Shown: in pieces, positions 1 to 7,957 of the stretch
Numbering within the stretch: position 1 is the stretch's first letter
Layout of the letters: each line of letters begins with the position of its first letter
IMG/VR virus record: IMGVR_UViG_3300009168_000102
Span: 1-25,195 of that record
Length of the DNA stretch: 25,195 nucleotides
Origin: a virus
Strand: one strand, 5' to 3'
Translations under genes and position numbers: made by a program
The notes under the pieces: model-generated
Database searches by the model: none
What the model saw: the letters and a program-made list of their open reading frames with translations, nothing else
What the model was told of the DNA's origin: nothing

Positions 1-26
1 CTCTGATTTTTGATTCTGCAACCGTT

Positions 27-494
27 ATGACCGAAATGCGACGGTCGCGTAAGTGGCAATACATGGCACAAGAGGCGGGTCGACTCGCTGACTTGGGATT
101 ATCCGGCGCCGCGATTGCGAAGCGATTAGGGGTACATAAGGCGACGGTGTGCCGGTGGATGGCCGCGGGAAAAGTGCGGGATACGCGGCCAAAGCCGGGG
201 CATGTGCCGGCCGTAGAGGCCGGGTCGCTGACGTGGGCCGCGACGGTACGCCAGACCTACGCGCTCGACGCCTCTGACGAAAAGCTCGTGACGCTCGCGG
301 AGGTGGCGCTCGCCGTAGCGCTCGATCGCGAGCAACCTCCGATGGTGCAGCTCGCGGCGGCTGGGCGCTTTCAATCCCTCGTGAAGCAACTGGCATTGAT
401 TGCGCGGCAGGATGAGGCGACGCCCAAGCCGGCCGCGACGGTGGCGCATCCACACCGGGCGGATCCCCGCGCGCAACTCGCGATCGTCCGATGA
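27..494 (+). CDS. Probable terminase small subunit
   Basis: 155 aa. Residues about 20-50 form a clear helix-turn-helix (LSGAAIAKRLGVHKATVCRW), the type of DNA-recognition domain found at the N-terminus of small terminase subunits, which bind the packaging site and hand DNA to the large subunit. The rest is helical with a basic C-terminus. It sits immediately before the large terminase gene and overlaps it by 4 bases (ATGA), so the two are probably translationally coupled. No good Shine-Dalgarno precedes the ATG at 27; ATGs at 36 and 63 are alternatives. Family assignment rests on HTH plus position; a generic HTH regulator is less likely. Confidence 0.75.
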   Translation: MTEMRRSRKWQYMAQEAGRLADLGLSGAAIAKRLGVHKATVCRWMAAGKVRDTRPKPGHVPAVEAGSLTWAATVRQTYALDASDEKLVTLAEVALAVALDREQPPMVQLAAAGRFQSLVKQLALIARQDEATPKPAATVAHPHRADPRAQLAIVR

Positions 495-2098
495 TTTTGA
501 CGGTGCCCGTGGATGCGGTGCTGTATCCCACACTGGGGCCGCAAGTCTGCGATTTCGTCGAACAGAATCTCGTGTTCGGCCCGGGCGATCTCCGCGGGCA
601 GCCGGTGAAGCTCGACGACGAGAAAGCCGCGCTGATTTACCGCATGTATGAAGTGTTCCCGCAGCGGCACGATCTCGCGGGGCGGCGCCGCTTCAAGCGG
701 GTCGGGCTCTCGCTGCGCAAAGGGCTCGCGAAGACGGAACTCGCCGCGTGGCTCGCCGCGTGCGAGCTGCATCCGGAGGCGCCGGTGCGCTGCGTCGGCT
801 GGACGCCGGCGGGCGAACCGATCGGCGGGCCGGTGACCGATCCCTATATTCCGCTGATTGCCTACACCGAAGAGCAATCGGACGATCTCGCGTATACGGC
901 GTTGCGGGTGATTCTCGAATTGAGCACGCTGCGGGATGACTTCGACATCGGCCTCGAGCGGATTCTCCGCAAGAAGGGCGGCGGAAAGGCCGTGGCCCTC
1001 GCCGCGGCGCCGGATGCGCGCGACGGCGCCCGCACGACGTTTCAACACTTCGACGAAACACATCGCTTTACGTCGCGCCGGCTGCAGCGGGCGCATCGCA
1101 CGATGCTCGCGAACATTCCGAAGCGGCGGGCGGCGGACGCCTGGACGCTCGAAACGACGACGGCGCCGGAGCCGGGGATGGGATCCGTCGCGGAGGCGAC
1201 GATGGATTATGCGCGGGCCGTGCAGGTGGGGCTCGTCACCGATTCACGGCTGTTCTATTTTCACCGCGACGCCTCCGACGGGCACGATCTCACGACGCCG
1301 GAGGGCTTAAAGGCGGCGATTGTCGAGGCGTCGGGATCGGCGGCGGCCTGGTCGGATCTCGACGCGATCGCGGGCGAATGGGCGGATCCCCGCGCCGATC
1401 GCGCGTACCTCGAGCGGGTCTGGCTGAATCGGCTCGTGAAAGGCGGGACGCAAGCCTTCGACGTGCAGCGGTGGGACGAACTGAAGCAGCCGAACCCTGT
1501 GCAGCCCGGGGATGTGATTACGCTCGGCTTTGACGGCGCCATGTTCCACGATGCGACGGGCCTGGTGGCGACGCACGTCGAGACAGGCTTTCAATGGGTG
1601 CCGGGCGTGTGGGAATGTCCGCCGGGCCGCACGGACTGGCAAGTGCCGGTCGTCGAGGTCGATGCGATCGTGCGCGACTTGTTTAAGACCTACGAGGTGA
1701 GTCGGCTGTACGCGGATCCGCCGTACTGGCAATCGTGGATCGCGCAATGGGCAGGTGATCCGGCCTTGGGGCCAGAGAAAGTCCTGCAGTGGTGGACGAA
1801 TCGCCGTAAACCGATGACGTATGCGTTGAAGAATTTCGAGACGGCGATTAAAAGCGCGGATCTGTCGCACGATGGCGATGCGCGCTTACGTCGGCATCTC
1901 GCGAACAGTCGGCGCAAAGATTTGCCCGAACGTGACGAGCAAGATCAGGCCCTCTGGCTGATTCAGAAAGAGCGATCGGATTCGTTCGAGAAGATTGATT
2001 TGGCGATGGCGGCGGTGCTCAGTTGGGAAGCGCGGACGGATGCCCTCGGGGCGGGCGCGCTGTCGGGCCCCGAGTATTCCGTGGTGGTACTGCGATGA
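491..2098 (+). CDS. terL: Terminase large subunit (packaging ATPase/nuclease)
   Basis: 535 aa, a normal length for TerL. It would pump DNA into the prohead and cut it. The N-terminal ATPase has a Walker-A-like loop at residues 74-83 (SLRKGLAKTE, K81/T82), a variant seen in many siphovirus terminases, and a Walker B/catalytic Glu motif FDETH at 187-191. The C-terminal nuclease (RNase H fold) shows expected acidic residues at GFDGA (D348) and YADP (D409), followed by a conserved-looking basic stretch (RLRRHLANSRRK). The start overlaps the stop of the small subunit and the stop overlaps the next start (ATGA at 2095). Confidence 0.92.
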   Translation: MILTVPVDAVLYPTLGPQVCDFVEQNLVFGPGDLRGQPVKLDDEKAALIYRMYEVFPQRHDLAGRRRFKRVGLSLRKGLAKTELAAWLAACELHPEAPVRCVGWTPAGEPIGGPVTDPYIPLIAYTEEQSDDLAYTALRVILELSTLRDDFDIGLERILRKKGGGKAVALAAAPDARDGARTTFQHFDETHRFTSRRLQRAHRTMLANIPKRRAADAWTLETTTAPEPGMGSVAEATMDYARAVQVGLVTDSRLFYFHRDASDGHDLTTPEGLKAAIVEASGSAAAWSDLDAIAGEWADPRADRAYLERVWLNRLVKGGTQAFDVQRWDELKQPNPVQPGDVITLGFDGAMFHDATGLVATHVETGFQWVPGVWECPPGRTDWQVPVVEVDAIVRDLFKTYEVSRLYADPPYWQSWIAQWAGDPALGPEKVLQWWTNRRKPMTYALKNFETAIKSADLSHDGDARLRRHLANSRRKDLPERDEQDQALWLIQKERSDSFEKIDLAMAAVLSWEARTDALGAGALSGPEYSVVVLR

Positions 2099-2280
2099 CC
2101 GACGAGGCGCCGCCCGCGAAACCGTCGAAGGGGGGCCGGCCGCGTGTGGTGGAGGCCGGGAATACCGTGTCGGCGTGGGTACCGGCGAGCGATTACGACA
2201 AGATCATCAAAGCGGCGAAAGCGCAGGACGTGACGATCTCGGCGCTCGTGCGCCTCTGGCTGAAGCACAACATTCGGTAG
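2095..2280 (+). CDS. Small ribbon-helix-helix-like protein
   Basis: 61 aa. The ATG at 2095 overlaps the TerL stop, so this start is preferred over an in-frame ATG at 2023 inside terL. The sequence begins with a Pro/Lys/Gly-rich basic arm, followed by VSAWVPASDYDKIIKAAKAQ and DVTISALVRLWLKHNI. That is the strand-helix-helix pattern of short CopG/Arc-type DNA-binding proteins. Its place between terminase and capsid genes suggests a packaging or late-gene regulatory role, but no function is proven. The fold assignment is by pattern only. Confidence 0.7.
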   Translation: MTDEAPPAKPSKGGRPRVVEAGNTVSAWVPASDYDKIIKAAKAQDVTISALVRLWLKHNIR

Positions 2281-2322
2281 TTTCCTCACAAACAACCCTA
2301 GGCGGTCGGCACGCGGCGCAAT

Positions 2323-4206
2323 ATGGGCGCGCGCCCAATGCTGGAACGCGCGTACTCCCTGCTCGAAATCAAATCGGTTATGCCGGAGCGTCGGACGTTC
2401 TCCGGCATTGCCTCGACGCCCGAGCTCGATCGGCAGGGCGACATCGTCGATCCCGCCGGCGTGCGCTTTCGCAATCCCGTCCCGCTGCTCTTTCACCACG
2501 ACCAAACCAAACCGATCGGGACCGCCATTCTGACGGCCACGGCCGACGGCATTCTGTTCGAAGCCTCGCTGCCCGTCATCGACGAGCCGGGGCCGCTGAA
2601 GACGCGCGTCGATGATGCCTGGCAGTGCATCCGCGCCGGCATGATCACGGGCGTCTCGATCGGGCATCTGCCGGTGAAGAACGGCGCGCGGATGCACGCC
2701 GGCGCCCGCACGCTTACGAAGACGGAGATCTGCGAACTGTCGCTCGTCACGATTCCCGCCAACGCGAACGCCACGATCCGCCTCGTCAAATCGCTCGCGG
2801 CGCCGCCGCGGCAGGAGAAGAAACACATGGCCACGCAAACCGCCGCCGAACACGTCCAGAACATCGAGAACAAGCGCGCCGCCCACGTCGCCCGCATGGC
2901 GGAGATCATGAAGACGGCGGCCGACGACAATCGCACCTCCGAGGACAGCGAAGCCAGCGAACACGACGGCCTCGCGCTCGAGGTCAAGAAGTTCGACGAG
3001 GATCTGGTCCGGTGGCGGAGCCTCGAGAAACTCCAGGTGGCGACGGCGACGCCCGTCCCGCCGGTGGAGTCCAAGCATTTTTCGCACGTCACGGTCCGAT
3101 CGAACGTCGAGCCCGGGATCAAGATGGCGCGCTTCGTCATCGCGAAACTCGCGGCACGGTTTGATGGCACCGACGCGGCGACGTACGCCGAACGCCGCTG
3201 GAACGATTCGACGCCCGAGGTCGCGCTGGCGCTGAAAGCCGCCGTCCTGGCCGGCAGCACGACGGATGCGACGTGGGCGAAGCCGCTCGTCAACTCGACG
3301 GTCACCGACGACTTCCTGCCGCTCCTGCGCGCGGCGACGATCATCGGGAAGATCGCCGGGCTTCGGAAAGTCCCGTTTAACGTGAACGTCCCGGCGCAGA
3401 CCGCCGGCGGGACCGTGGCGTGGGTTGGGGAGCTGAAGCCGAAACCCGTAAGCGCGATGGCGTTCGCGATGGAAAACCTCGGCTTCAACAAAGTCGCGGC
3501 GATCGTCGTGCTCTCGCAGGAGCTCGTGCGCTTCAGCAACCCGTCCGCCGAGGCGGTCGTGCGGGATTCGCTGGTGCGCGACATCGCGGCGTACCTCGAC
3601 GCGCAGTTTATCAACCCGGCCGTCGCGGCGGTCGCGGGTATCAATCCGGCGTCGATCACGAACGGGGCACCGACCGCCGCGGCTACCGTGAATCCGCTCG
3701 CGGATATTCTCGGGCTGATCAACCACTTCGCGGCGAACAACATCCCGGTCGATGGCCTGACGTTCCTGCTCTCGCCGGCGAACGCGCTCGCGCTCTCGTT
3801 CCGCACGAACCTCGACGGCTCGCCAGAGTTTCCCGGCATCGGGATCAACGGCGGTACCTACAAGGGGCTGCAGTTCATCACGTCGAACACGCTGACGACG
3901 AACGTCGTCGCCCTGGCCCCGCAATACATTCTCATGGCCGATGATGGTGGCGTGACGATCGACGCCTCGACGGAAGCCACGCTGCAAATGGACTCGGCGC
4001 CGGCCTCGCCGCCCGATGCGACGACGGTCCTCGCGTCGATGTTCCAGATGAACGCGGTCGCGCTGCGCGCGGAGCGGTACATCTCGTGGAAGCGCGTCGG
4101 CACGAACACGGTGAAGTACCTGACCGCGACCGCCTGGCCGTCTCCGACAGGGGCGATGACGGCGACCGCCGCCTCAGAACCGAACGGCCGCACGAAGCAC
4201 GGCTAG
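2323..4206 (+). CDS. HK97-type prohead protease fused to major capsid protein
   Basis: 627 aa, about the sum of two usually separate genes. Residues 7-160 are an S21-type prohead protease: His at 58-59 (LLFHHDQ), catalytic Ser112 in GVSIGH, and LSLVTIPAN at 139-147. Residues 170-255 are a charged helical delta/scaffold-like segment. Residues about 290-610 are the HK97-fold capsid (for example KVPFNVNVPAQTAGGTVAWV and LTFLLSPANALALSFRTNLD). The protease would remove the delta domain during maturation. A strong internal ribosome site allows capsid alone to be made from ATG 2827 (459 aa). The ATG at 2323 has weak SD; ATG 2338 (MLERAYSLLE) is an alternative. It lies before, not after, the portal gene. 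Confidence 0.9.
   Translation: MGARPMLERAYSLLEIKSVMPERRTFSGIASTPELDRQGDIVDPAGVRFRNPVPLLFHHDQTKPIGTAILTATADGILFEASLPVIDEPGPLKTRVDDAWQCIRAGMITGVSIGHLPVKNGARMHAGARTLTKTEICELSLVTIPANANATIRLVKSLAAPPRQEKKHMATQTAAEHVQNIENKRAAHVARMAEIMKTAADDNRTSEDSEASEHDGLALEVKKFDEDLVRWRSLEKLQVATATPVPPVESKHFSHVTVRSNVEPGIKMARFVIAKLAARFDGTDAATYAERRWNDSTPEVALALKAAVLAGSTTDATWAKPLVNSTVTDDFLPLLRAATIIGKIAGLRKVPFNVNVPAQTAGGTVAWVGELKPKPVSAMAFAMENLGFNKVAAIVVLSQELVRFSNPSAEAVVRDSLVRDIAAYLDAQFINPAVAAVAGINPASITNGAPTAAATVNPLADILGLINHFAANNIPVDGLTFLLSPANALALSFRTNLDGSPEFPGIGINGGTYKGLQFITSNTLTTNVVALAPQYILMADDGGVTIDASTEATLQMDSAPASPPDATTVLASMFQMNAVALRAERYISWKRVGTNTVKYLTATAWPSPTGAMTATAASEPNGRTKHG
2813..2829 (+). promoter_or_regulatory. 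Internal ribosome binding site for free capsid protein
   Basis: AGGAG at 2813-2817 lies 9 nt before an in-frame ATG at 2827. This is a better initiation signal than the one at the fusion gene start, and it falls exactly at the junction between the protease domain and the delta domain. I infer that most capsid subunits are made from here and a minority as protease-capsid fusion. Confidence 0.6.
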
Positions 4207-4209
4207 GCC

Positions 4210-5499
4210 ATGCGGCTGTTCGGGTATGAACTGAGGCTCGAACGGAAAGCCATGCCCCTCCGGCCGCCCGCAGTCGGGACGGAGGGCGGCTGGTGGCCGG
4301 CCGTGCGCGAGCCGTACCAGGGCGCCTGGCAACTGAACGATCCGCTCACGACCGAAAGCGCGCTGGCGAATGCGAGCGTGTTCGGGGTCGTGAGCGGCAT
4401 CGCGCAGGACCTCAGCAAGATCGCGCCGCCGCTCCTGCTCGAGCAGGACGACAGCGGCTTCTGGTCTGAAACGCAGAACCCCGCGTATTCGCCGGTGTTG
4501 CGCCGGCCGAATCGGTACCAGACGGATCAGCAGTTTCTCGAGCAGTGGGCACTCTCGCGCTTGCTAACGGGGAACGTCTACGTGCTGAAGAATTACGACG
4601 AGCGCGGGGTCGTCAATCAGCTCGACATTCTGAACCCGGCGCGCGTGAAGACGCTCGTCGCGCCCGACGGCAGCATCTACTACGAGCTCCAGGCGGATGA
4701 TCTCGCCGGCATCGGGAACGACACGCCGCCGGTCATCGTGCCGGCGCGCGACATCATCCACGATCGGTACAACTGCCTGTATCACCGGTTGCAGGGCATC
4801 GCGCCGCTGTATGCGGCCGCCGCGGCGATCGGGCAAGCCTCGGCGATTCAGTCGAGCAGCAGCAATCACTTTGCGACGGGGGGCCGCGTCGGCGGGTTCC
4901 TCATTGCGCCGACGAAACTGGATCCGGCCTCGGCGCAACGGATTCAAGCGCAACTCGACGCGAAGGCGAAGTCCGGGAGCTCGATCATTGTCGCGGACTT
5001 CGGCATGAAGTTCGAACCGTTCTCGGCGACGGCGGTCAACTCGCAGCTAATCGAGCAGCTCGGCTGGACGGAAGAAAAGATCTGCGAAGTCTACCGGATG
5101 CCGATCTCGATCCTGAACAGCAGCAAGCAGCCGCCGTATGCGAACGCCGAAGCGTCGATGCTGCAGTACAAGTCGCTCTGTCTCGAGCCGCACATGACGG
5201 CGATCGCGAAGACGCTCGGGCATGGGCTGAACTTGCCCTCGTACCTGAAGCTCGAATTCGACGACACCTTGCTGATCTGGATGGATACGCAAACCCGCAC
5301 GCAAGCAGCCCAAGGCGCGATCACGTCGGGCATGTCGCCGAACGAAGTGCGGGAGACGTACTACGGGCTCGGGCCGGTGCCGGGCGGCGAACTGCCGTAC
5401 CTGCAGCAGCAAAACTGGCCCGTCAAGGATCTCGCCGATCGACCCGCCGAGACGCCCGCCCCGGCGCCTGAACCCGAACCGGAGCCGGTGACGCCGTGA
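4210..5499 (+). CDS. Portal protein (HK97 family)
   Basis: 429 aa, typical for HK97-family portals, the dodecameric ring at the unique capsid vertex through which DNA passes. Family features are the N-terminal ALANASVFGVVSGIAQDLSK region, then LLTGNVYVLKNYDERG, the IIHDRYNCLYHRLQGIAPLY stretch, and EEKICEVYRMPISILN followed by ANAEASMLQYKSLCLEP. The C-terminus is a Pro/Glu-rich tail (APAPEPEPEPVTP). It starts 3 bases after the capsid stop and overlaps the next gene by 4 bases. In most HK97-like phages the portal lies upstream of the protease and capsid; here it follows them. Confidence 0.9.
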   Translation: MRLFGYELRLERKAMPLRPPAVGTEGGWWPAVREPYQGAWQLNDPLTTESALANASVFGVVSGIAQDLSKIAPPLLLEQDDSGFWSETQNPAYSPVLRRPNRYQTDQQFLEQWALSRLLTGNVYVLKNYDERGVVNQLDILNPARVKTLVAPDGSIYYELQADDLAGIGNDTPPVIVPARDIIHDRYNCLYHRLQGIAPLYAAAAAIGQASAIQSSSSNHFATGGRVGGFLIAPTKLDPASAQRIQAQLDAKAKSGSSIIVADFGMKFEPFSATAVNSQLIEQLGWTEEKICEVYRMPISILNSSKQPPYANAEASMLQYKSLCLEPHMTAIAKTLGHGLNLPSYLKLEFDDTLLIWMDTQTRTQAAQGAITSGMSPNEVRETYYGLGPVPGGELPYLQQQNWPVKDLADRPAETPAPAPEPEPEPVTP

Positions 5500-5816
5500 C
5501 CGTCACGTTCTCGCGCGTCGTGCTGCCGCCGCTCTGGACGCTCGACCAGGCGAAGCTGCACCTCCGGATCACCACCACGGCGGACGATGCCGACATTGCG
5601 CAGAAGCTCGCGACGGCGCAGGAAGCGATCCTGTCGTACCTCGCTGTCGCCGCCGATCCGGCCTGGACCGCCGCGACGGCGCCGGCGGCCGTCACGCACG
5701 CGATCCACTTGCTGACGGCGTACTACTACAGCGATCGCGGCGACGGGGAGATCCCCGATCCCTGGCCGAAGATCTACGCGCTGCTCGCGGCGTATCGCGA
5801 TCCGACGGTGGCCTGA
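5496..5816 (+). CDS. Head-tail connector protein (gp6-like)
   Basis: 106 aa. The GTG start at 5496 overlaps the portal stop (GTGA). The N-terminal half, WTLDQAKLHLRITTTADDAD followed by IAQKLATAQEAILSYL, is the signature of HK97 gp6-like connectors that form the ring under the portal. Tyr-rich YYYSDRGDGEIPDPWPKIY near the end also fits. Position directly after portal supports the call. It ends with a TGATG overlap to the next connector gene. Confidence 0.8.
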   Translation: MTVTFSRVVLPPLWTLDQAKLHLRITTTADDADIAQKLATAQEAILSYLAVAADPAWTAATAPAAVTHAIHLLTAYYYSDRGDGEIPDPWPKIYALLAAYRDPTVA

Positions 5817-6139
5817 TGGCACGCGGGGATCGCCGCCATCTCGTGACGTTTCAAAACCCGGGGCCGACGGAGCCGGTGACATGGATCGATTTGGTCCCGG
5901 CGACGTGGCACGTCAGCCTGTCGCTCCTGACCGGCGATGACATCGGCTTTTTCGTCGAGCCGGCGGCGGGCACGCCAATTAGTTCCGCGACATATGCGGT
6001 GCGCGGCGATTTTCACCCGGGCGTCACGACGCAGACACGGATGATCTTGGGGAGTCAGACGTTTGCGATCACCAGCGTCGACAACGTCGAGATGCGGGGC
6101 GTCGAGATGGACTGCCGCGCAGTGCAGGTGGTCGCATGA
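5816..6139 (+). CDS. Head-tail joining protein (head closure)
   Basis: 107 aa. The short N-terminus (MARGDRRHLVTFQNPGPTEP), the beta-rich body, and a C-terminal segment ending in VDNVEMRGVEMDCRAVQVV match the pattern of phage head closure/adaptor proteins that bind below the gp6-type connector. Its start overlaps the previous stop, and its stop overlaps the next start (ATGA at 6136). The assignment relies on size, pattern and position. Confidence 0.72.
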   Translation: MARGDRRHLVTFQNPGPTEPVTWIDLVPATWHVSLSLLTGDDIGFFVEPAAGTPISSATYAVRGDFHPGVTTQTRMILGSQTFAITSVDNVEMRGVEMDCRAVQVVA

Positions 6140-6558
6140 GTGCGGCGCTGACGATACGTGGGATCGCTGAATTAAAGGACGCGCTCGGGCGCTTGCCCAC
6201 GGACCTCAAAGGCCAGGCGACGCAGATCGTGCTCGACAGCGCCTATGCGGCGCAAGCCGAGATCGTGGCGGCGTATCCGCAGGGGCCGACGGGCAAGCTC
6301 AAAAAGGGCGTCAAGGTGCGGGTGCAGGAGATCGGGCCGTATAGCGTGGCGGCGCAAGTGCGCAGTAGTGCGCCGCACGGCTGGCTCTACGAATACGGCA
6401 CAAAAGCGCGGAAGACCAAACGCGGCTGGAACCGCGGCACGATGCCGAACCCGCCGGATGTGTTCATTCCCGCGATGGTCCGCTATCGGCGCGCGATGTA
6501 TCTGAAACTGGCTGACCTGATTCGATCGACGGGGCTCATCGTCACGCTGGATGCCTGA
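6136..6558 (+). CDS. HK97 gp10-like neck/tail completion protein
   Basis: 140 aa. The gene resembles the HK97-gp10 family: an N-terminal helical GIAELKDALGRLPTDLKGQA, a GPTGKLKKGVKVR segment, SSAPHGWLYEYGTKARKTKR, then a helical C-terminus. Such proteins sit at the head-tail interface and terminate the tail tube. It overlaps the preceding gene by 4 bases. A 38-base gap follows before the tail tube gene. Confidence 0.82.
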   Translation: MSAALTIRGIAELKDALGRLPTDLKGQATQIVLDSAYAAQAEIVAAYPQGPTGKLKKGVKVRVQEIGPYSVAAQVRSSAPHGWLYEYGTKARKTKRGWNRGTMPNPPDVFIPAMVRYRRAMYLKLADLIRSTGLIVTLDA

Positions 6559-6596
6559 GCGATGACCGCGACAACCACAACGAAAGGGCGTGCAGG

Positions 6597-7193
6597 ATGG
6601 CAATTTTAACGGGGCGTTATGGGCAGGTGAAGTGGGATCAGGCGGGCGTGACGGCGGTGCCGATTATTTCGTTGAACGCCTGGACTGGGGATTTCAAAAC
6701 CGAGTTCGAGGATGTCACCTGCTTCCAAGACACCAATCGGGTCTTCGTGCCGGGCCTCCGCTCCGCGGAAGGTTCGCTGTCTGGATTCTGGAATTCTCAG
6801 GAACTCGCGCTGTTCAAAGCCGCCGAAGCGACGACGCCCGGCCTGCTCGAGCTGGTGCCGAACAGCACGGAACCCACCTACGCCTGGTCGGGCCTCGCCT
6901 ATCTCGACGCCAGCATTGACGCCAGTCTGCAAGCGCCGAAGATTACCGGCAACTGGAAAGCGGCCGGCGCTTTCGCGATGAAGCCGGTTGTGGCCGCGAC
7001 GGGCGCGACGGCCGGCGCGCCGGGCTTCTGGACGCCAGCGGGCGCCGCCGCGAAAGCGAATCTCGCCGCGATGCCGGGCGTCACGGCGAACCCCGCAACG
7101 AACTGGGTGACGGGCCAATACATGACGCTCGGCGACGGCAGCAAAGCCACCTGGAACGGCACGGCCTGGATCGCAGGGATTCACGCTGTTTGA
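6597..7193 (+). CDS. Major tail (tube) protein
   Basis: 198 aa. The N-terminal half (MAILTGRYGQVKWD, LNAWTGDFKTEFEDVTCFQD, GLRSAEGSLSGFWNSQEL) is a beta-sandwich tail tube protein of the siphovirus type, preceded by a good ribosome site (AAAGGG, about 9 nt upstream). The C-terminal 60 residues (GAPGFWTPAGAAAKANLAAM onwards, ending GSKATWNGTAWIAGIHAV) look like a small added domain on the tube surface, similar in style to the carbohydrate-binding modules often appended to tail tube proteins. Its place between neck and chaperone genes supports the call. Confidence 0.8.
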   Translation: MAILTGRYGQVKWDQAGVTAVPIISLNAWTGDFKTEFEDVTCFQDTNRVFVPGLRSAEGSLSGFWNSQELALFKAAEATTPGLLELVPNSTEPTYAWSGLAYLDASIDASLQAPKITGNWKAAGAFAMKPVVAATGATAGAPGFWTPAGAAAKANLAAMPGVTANPATNWVTGQYMTLGDGSKATWNGTAWIAGIHAV

Positions 7194-7227
7194 TTCGCTG
7201 ACGGTCACGGGCGCCGCCGGGGCGATC

Positions 7228-7461
7228 TTGTGGCACGACCGCGTGGCCGTGGAGTTGCGATCGTGGCGCGTGGCCCGCTCACAAGCCGATCCCGTGTGGA
7301 CGCTGACCGCGACGATCGCGCGCATCGATAAATTCCAAGCCCGCCAGGCGCCGCTGTTATTCACGGCGCCGCGGGCGGGCGGCTACTGGGCGTGGCCGGT
7401 CAAGGAAATCTCGATCGGTGACACGAACGTCTGGGCGCGGCTGGGATCCCCAGAACAATAG
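7228..7461 (+). CDS. Small unknown protein between tail tube and chaperone genes
   Basis: 77 aa if started at the TTG at 7228. The frame is open further upstream and the protein-like sequence FDSLTVTGAAGAIL precedes it, so the true start may be the CTG at 7186 (AGGGA 6 nt upstream) or 7198. No ATG or GTG is available. Content is beta-rich (VELRSWRVAR, LLFTAPRAGGYWAW, WPVKEISIGD). It ends at a TAG that is part of the ribosome site of the next gene. Position suggests a minor tail or tail-tube accessory protein. I do not recognise the family. Confidence 0.6.
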   Translation: MWHDRVAVELRSWRVARSQADPVWTLTATIARIDKFQARQAPLLFTAPRAGGYWAWPVKEISIGDTNVWARLGSPEQ

Positions 7462-7472
7462 GAGGCGAGTCA

Positions 7473-7829
7473 ATGGGTCGCTGTCGGATGGTCACGCCCG
7501 AATCGGTGCGATTGCCGTTGTCGGACGGCGACTTCATCACGGTCAAAAAAGAATTGAACGCGGGCGAAGGGCTGGACCTCGAAGCCGAACCGCCCCCGCG
7601 CACGTTGCCGGTCATCCTCGCGTATCTGGTCGGCTGGTCGTTTGTCGGCGCAGACCAACAGCCGATTCCCTACAGCCCGATGCAATCCGTCGACGAACGG
7701 CGCGCCACGCTGCGCAACCTCGATACGGCGACGATGGATGAGATCGTGGAAGCACTCGCGCCGCACTTGCGGGCGAATCGCCGAGCCGTCGAAGAAAAAA
7801 AAACGACCCCCGAACCCGTGAGCGCATGA
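7473..7829 (+). CDS. Tail assembly chaperone, upstream frame (gpG-like)
   Basis: 118 aa. It is preceded by a strong ribosome site (AGGAGG, 7 nt from ATG 7473). The position between the tail tube and tape measure genes, the size, the overlapping short frame after it and the slippery A9 run near its end are the hallmarks of siphovirus tail assembly chaperones, which coat the tape measure protein during tail assembly. The sequence has a conserved-looking VRLPLSDGDFITVKKELNAG start. Without frameshifting it ends VEEKKTTPEPVSA; with a -1 shift it fuses to the 7826-7957 frame. Confidence 0.72.
   Translation: MGRCRMVTPESVRLPLSDGDFITVKKELNAGEGLDLEAEPPPRTLPVILAYLVGWSFVGADQQPIPYSPMQSVDERRATLRNLDTATMDEIVEALAPHLRANRRAVEEKKTTPEPVSA
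7796..7802 (+). promoter_or_regulatory. Candidate -1 programmed ribosomal frameshift site
   Basis: A run of nine A (7795-7803) gives the slippery heptamer A AAA AAA in the zero frame of the upstream chaperone gene (codons GAA AAA AAA ACG). A -1 slip continues as AAC GAC CCC CGA ACC CGT GAG CGC into ATG 7826 without a stop, adding the 43-codon downstream frame. The product would be about 161 aa. The phase, the position and the lack of intervening stops all agree. Confidence 0.75.
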
Positions 7830-7957
7830 GAACCACGCTCGCGCTGTGCAAAATCATGGGCATGAGCTACGACGACATTCGCGCGCTGCCGCAAGCGGTG
7901 TATGAGGTGCTGATCGAAGACCTGAACGCGCGGCAGGCGGACGAGGCGCACGCCTAA
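7826..7957 (+). CDS. Tail assembly chaperone, downstream frame (T-like extension)
   Basis: 43 codons from ATG 7826, which overlaps the stop of the upstream chaperone gene (ATGA), to TAA 7955-7957. Translation begins MRTTLALCKIMGMSYDDIRA and ends NARQADEAHA. It lies in the -1 frame relative to the upstream gene and is joined to it through the A9 slippery run. In lambda and HK97-like phages the equivalent segment is made mainly as the C-terminal part of a frameshifted chaperone (gpGT). Independent initiation at ATG 7826 is also possible. Its stop overlaps the tape measure start (TAATG). Confidence 0.72.
   Translation: MRTTLALCKIMGMSYDDIRALPQAVYEVLIEDLNARQADEAHA

Noticed and set aside
2294-2303. 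AACCCTAGG shared with the right end (near 25177) as a terminal or packaging repeat
   Set aside because: Only nine bases match and the flanks differ; not enough to support a repeat.
1963-3987. Long leftward open frame (674 codons) opposite terL and the capsid gene
   Set aside because: It is a high-GC shadow of the rightward genes: Arg/His/Asp-rich, no family features, while the sense frames encode clear TerL and capsid proteins.
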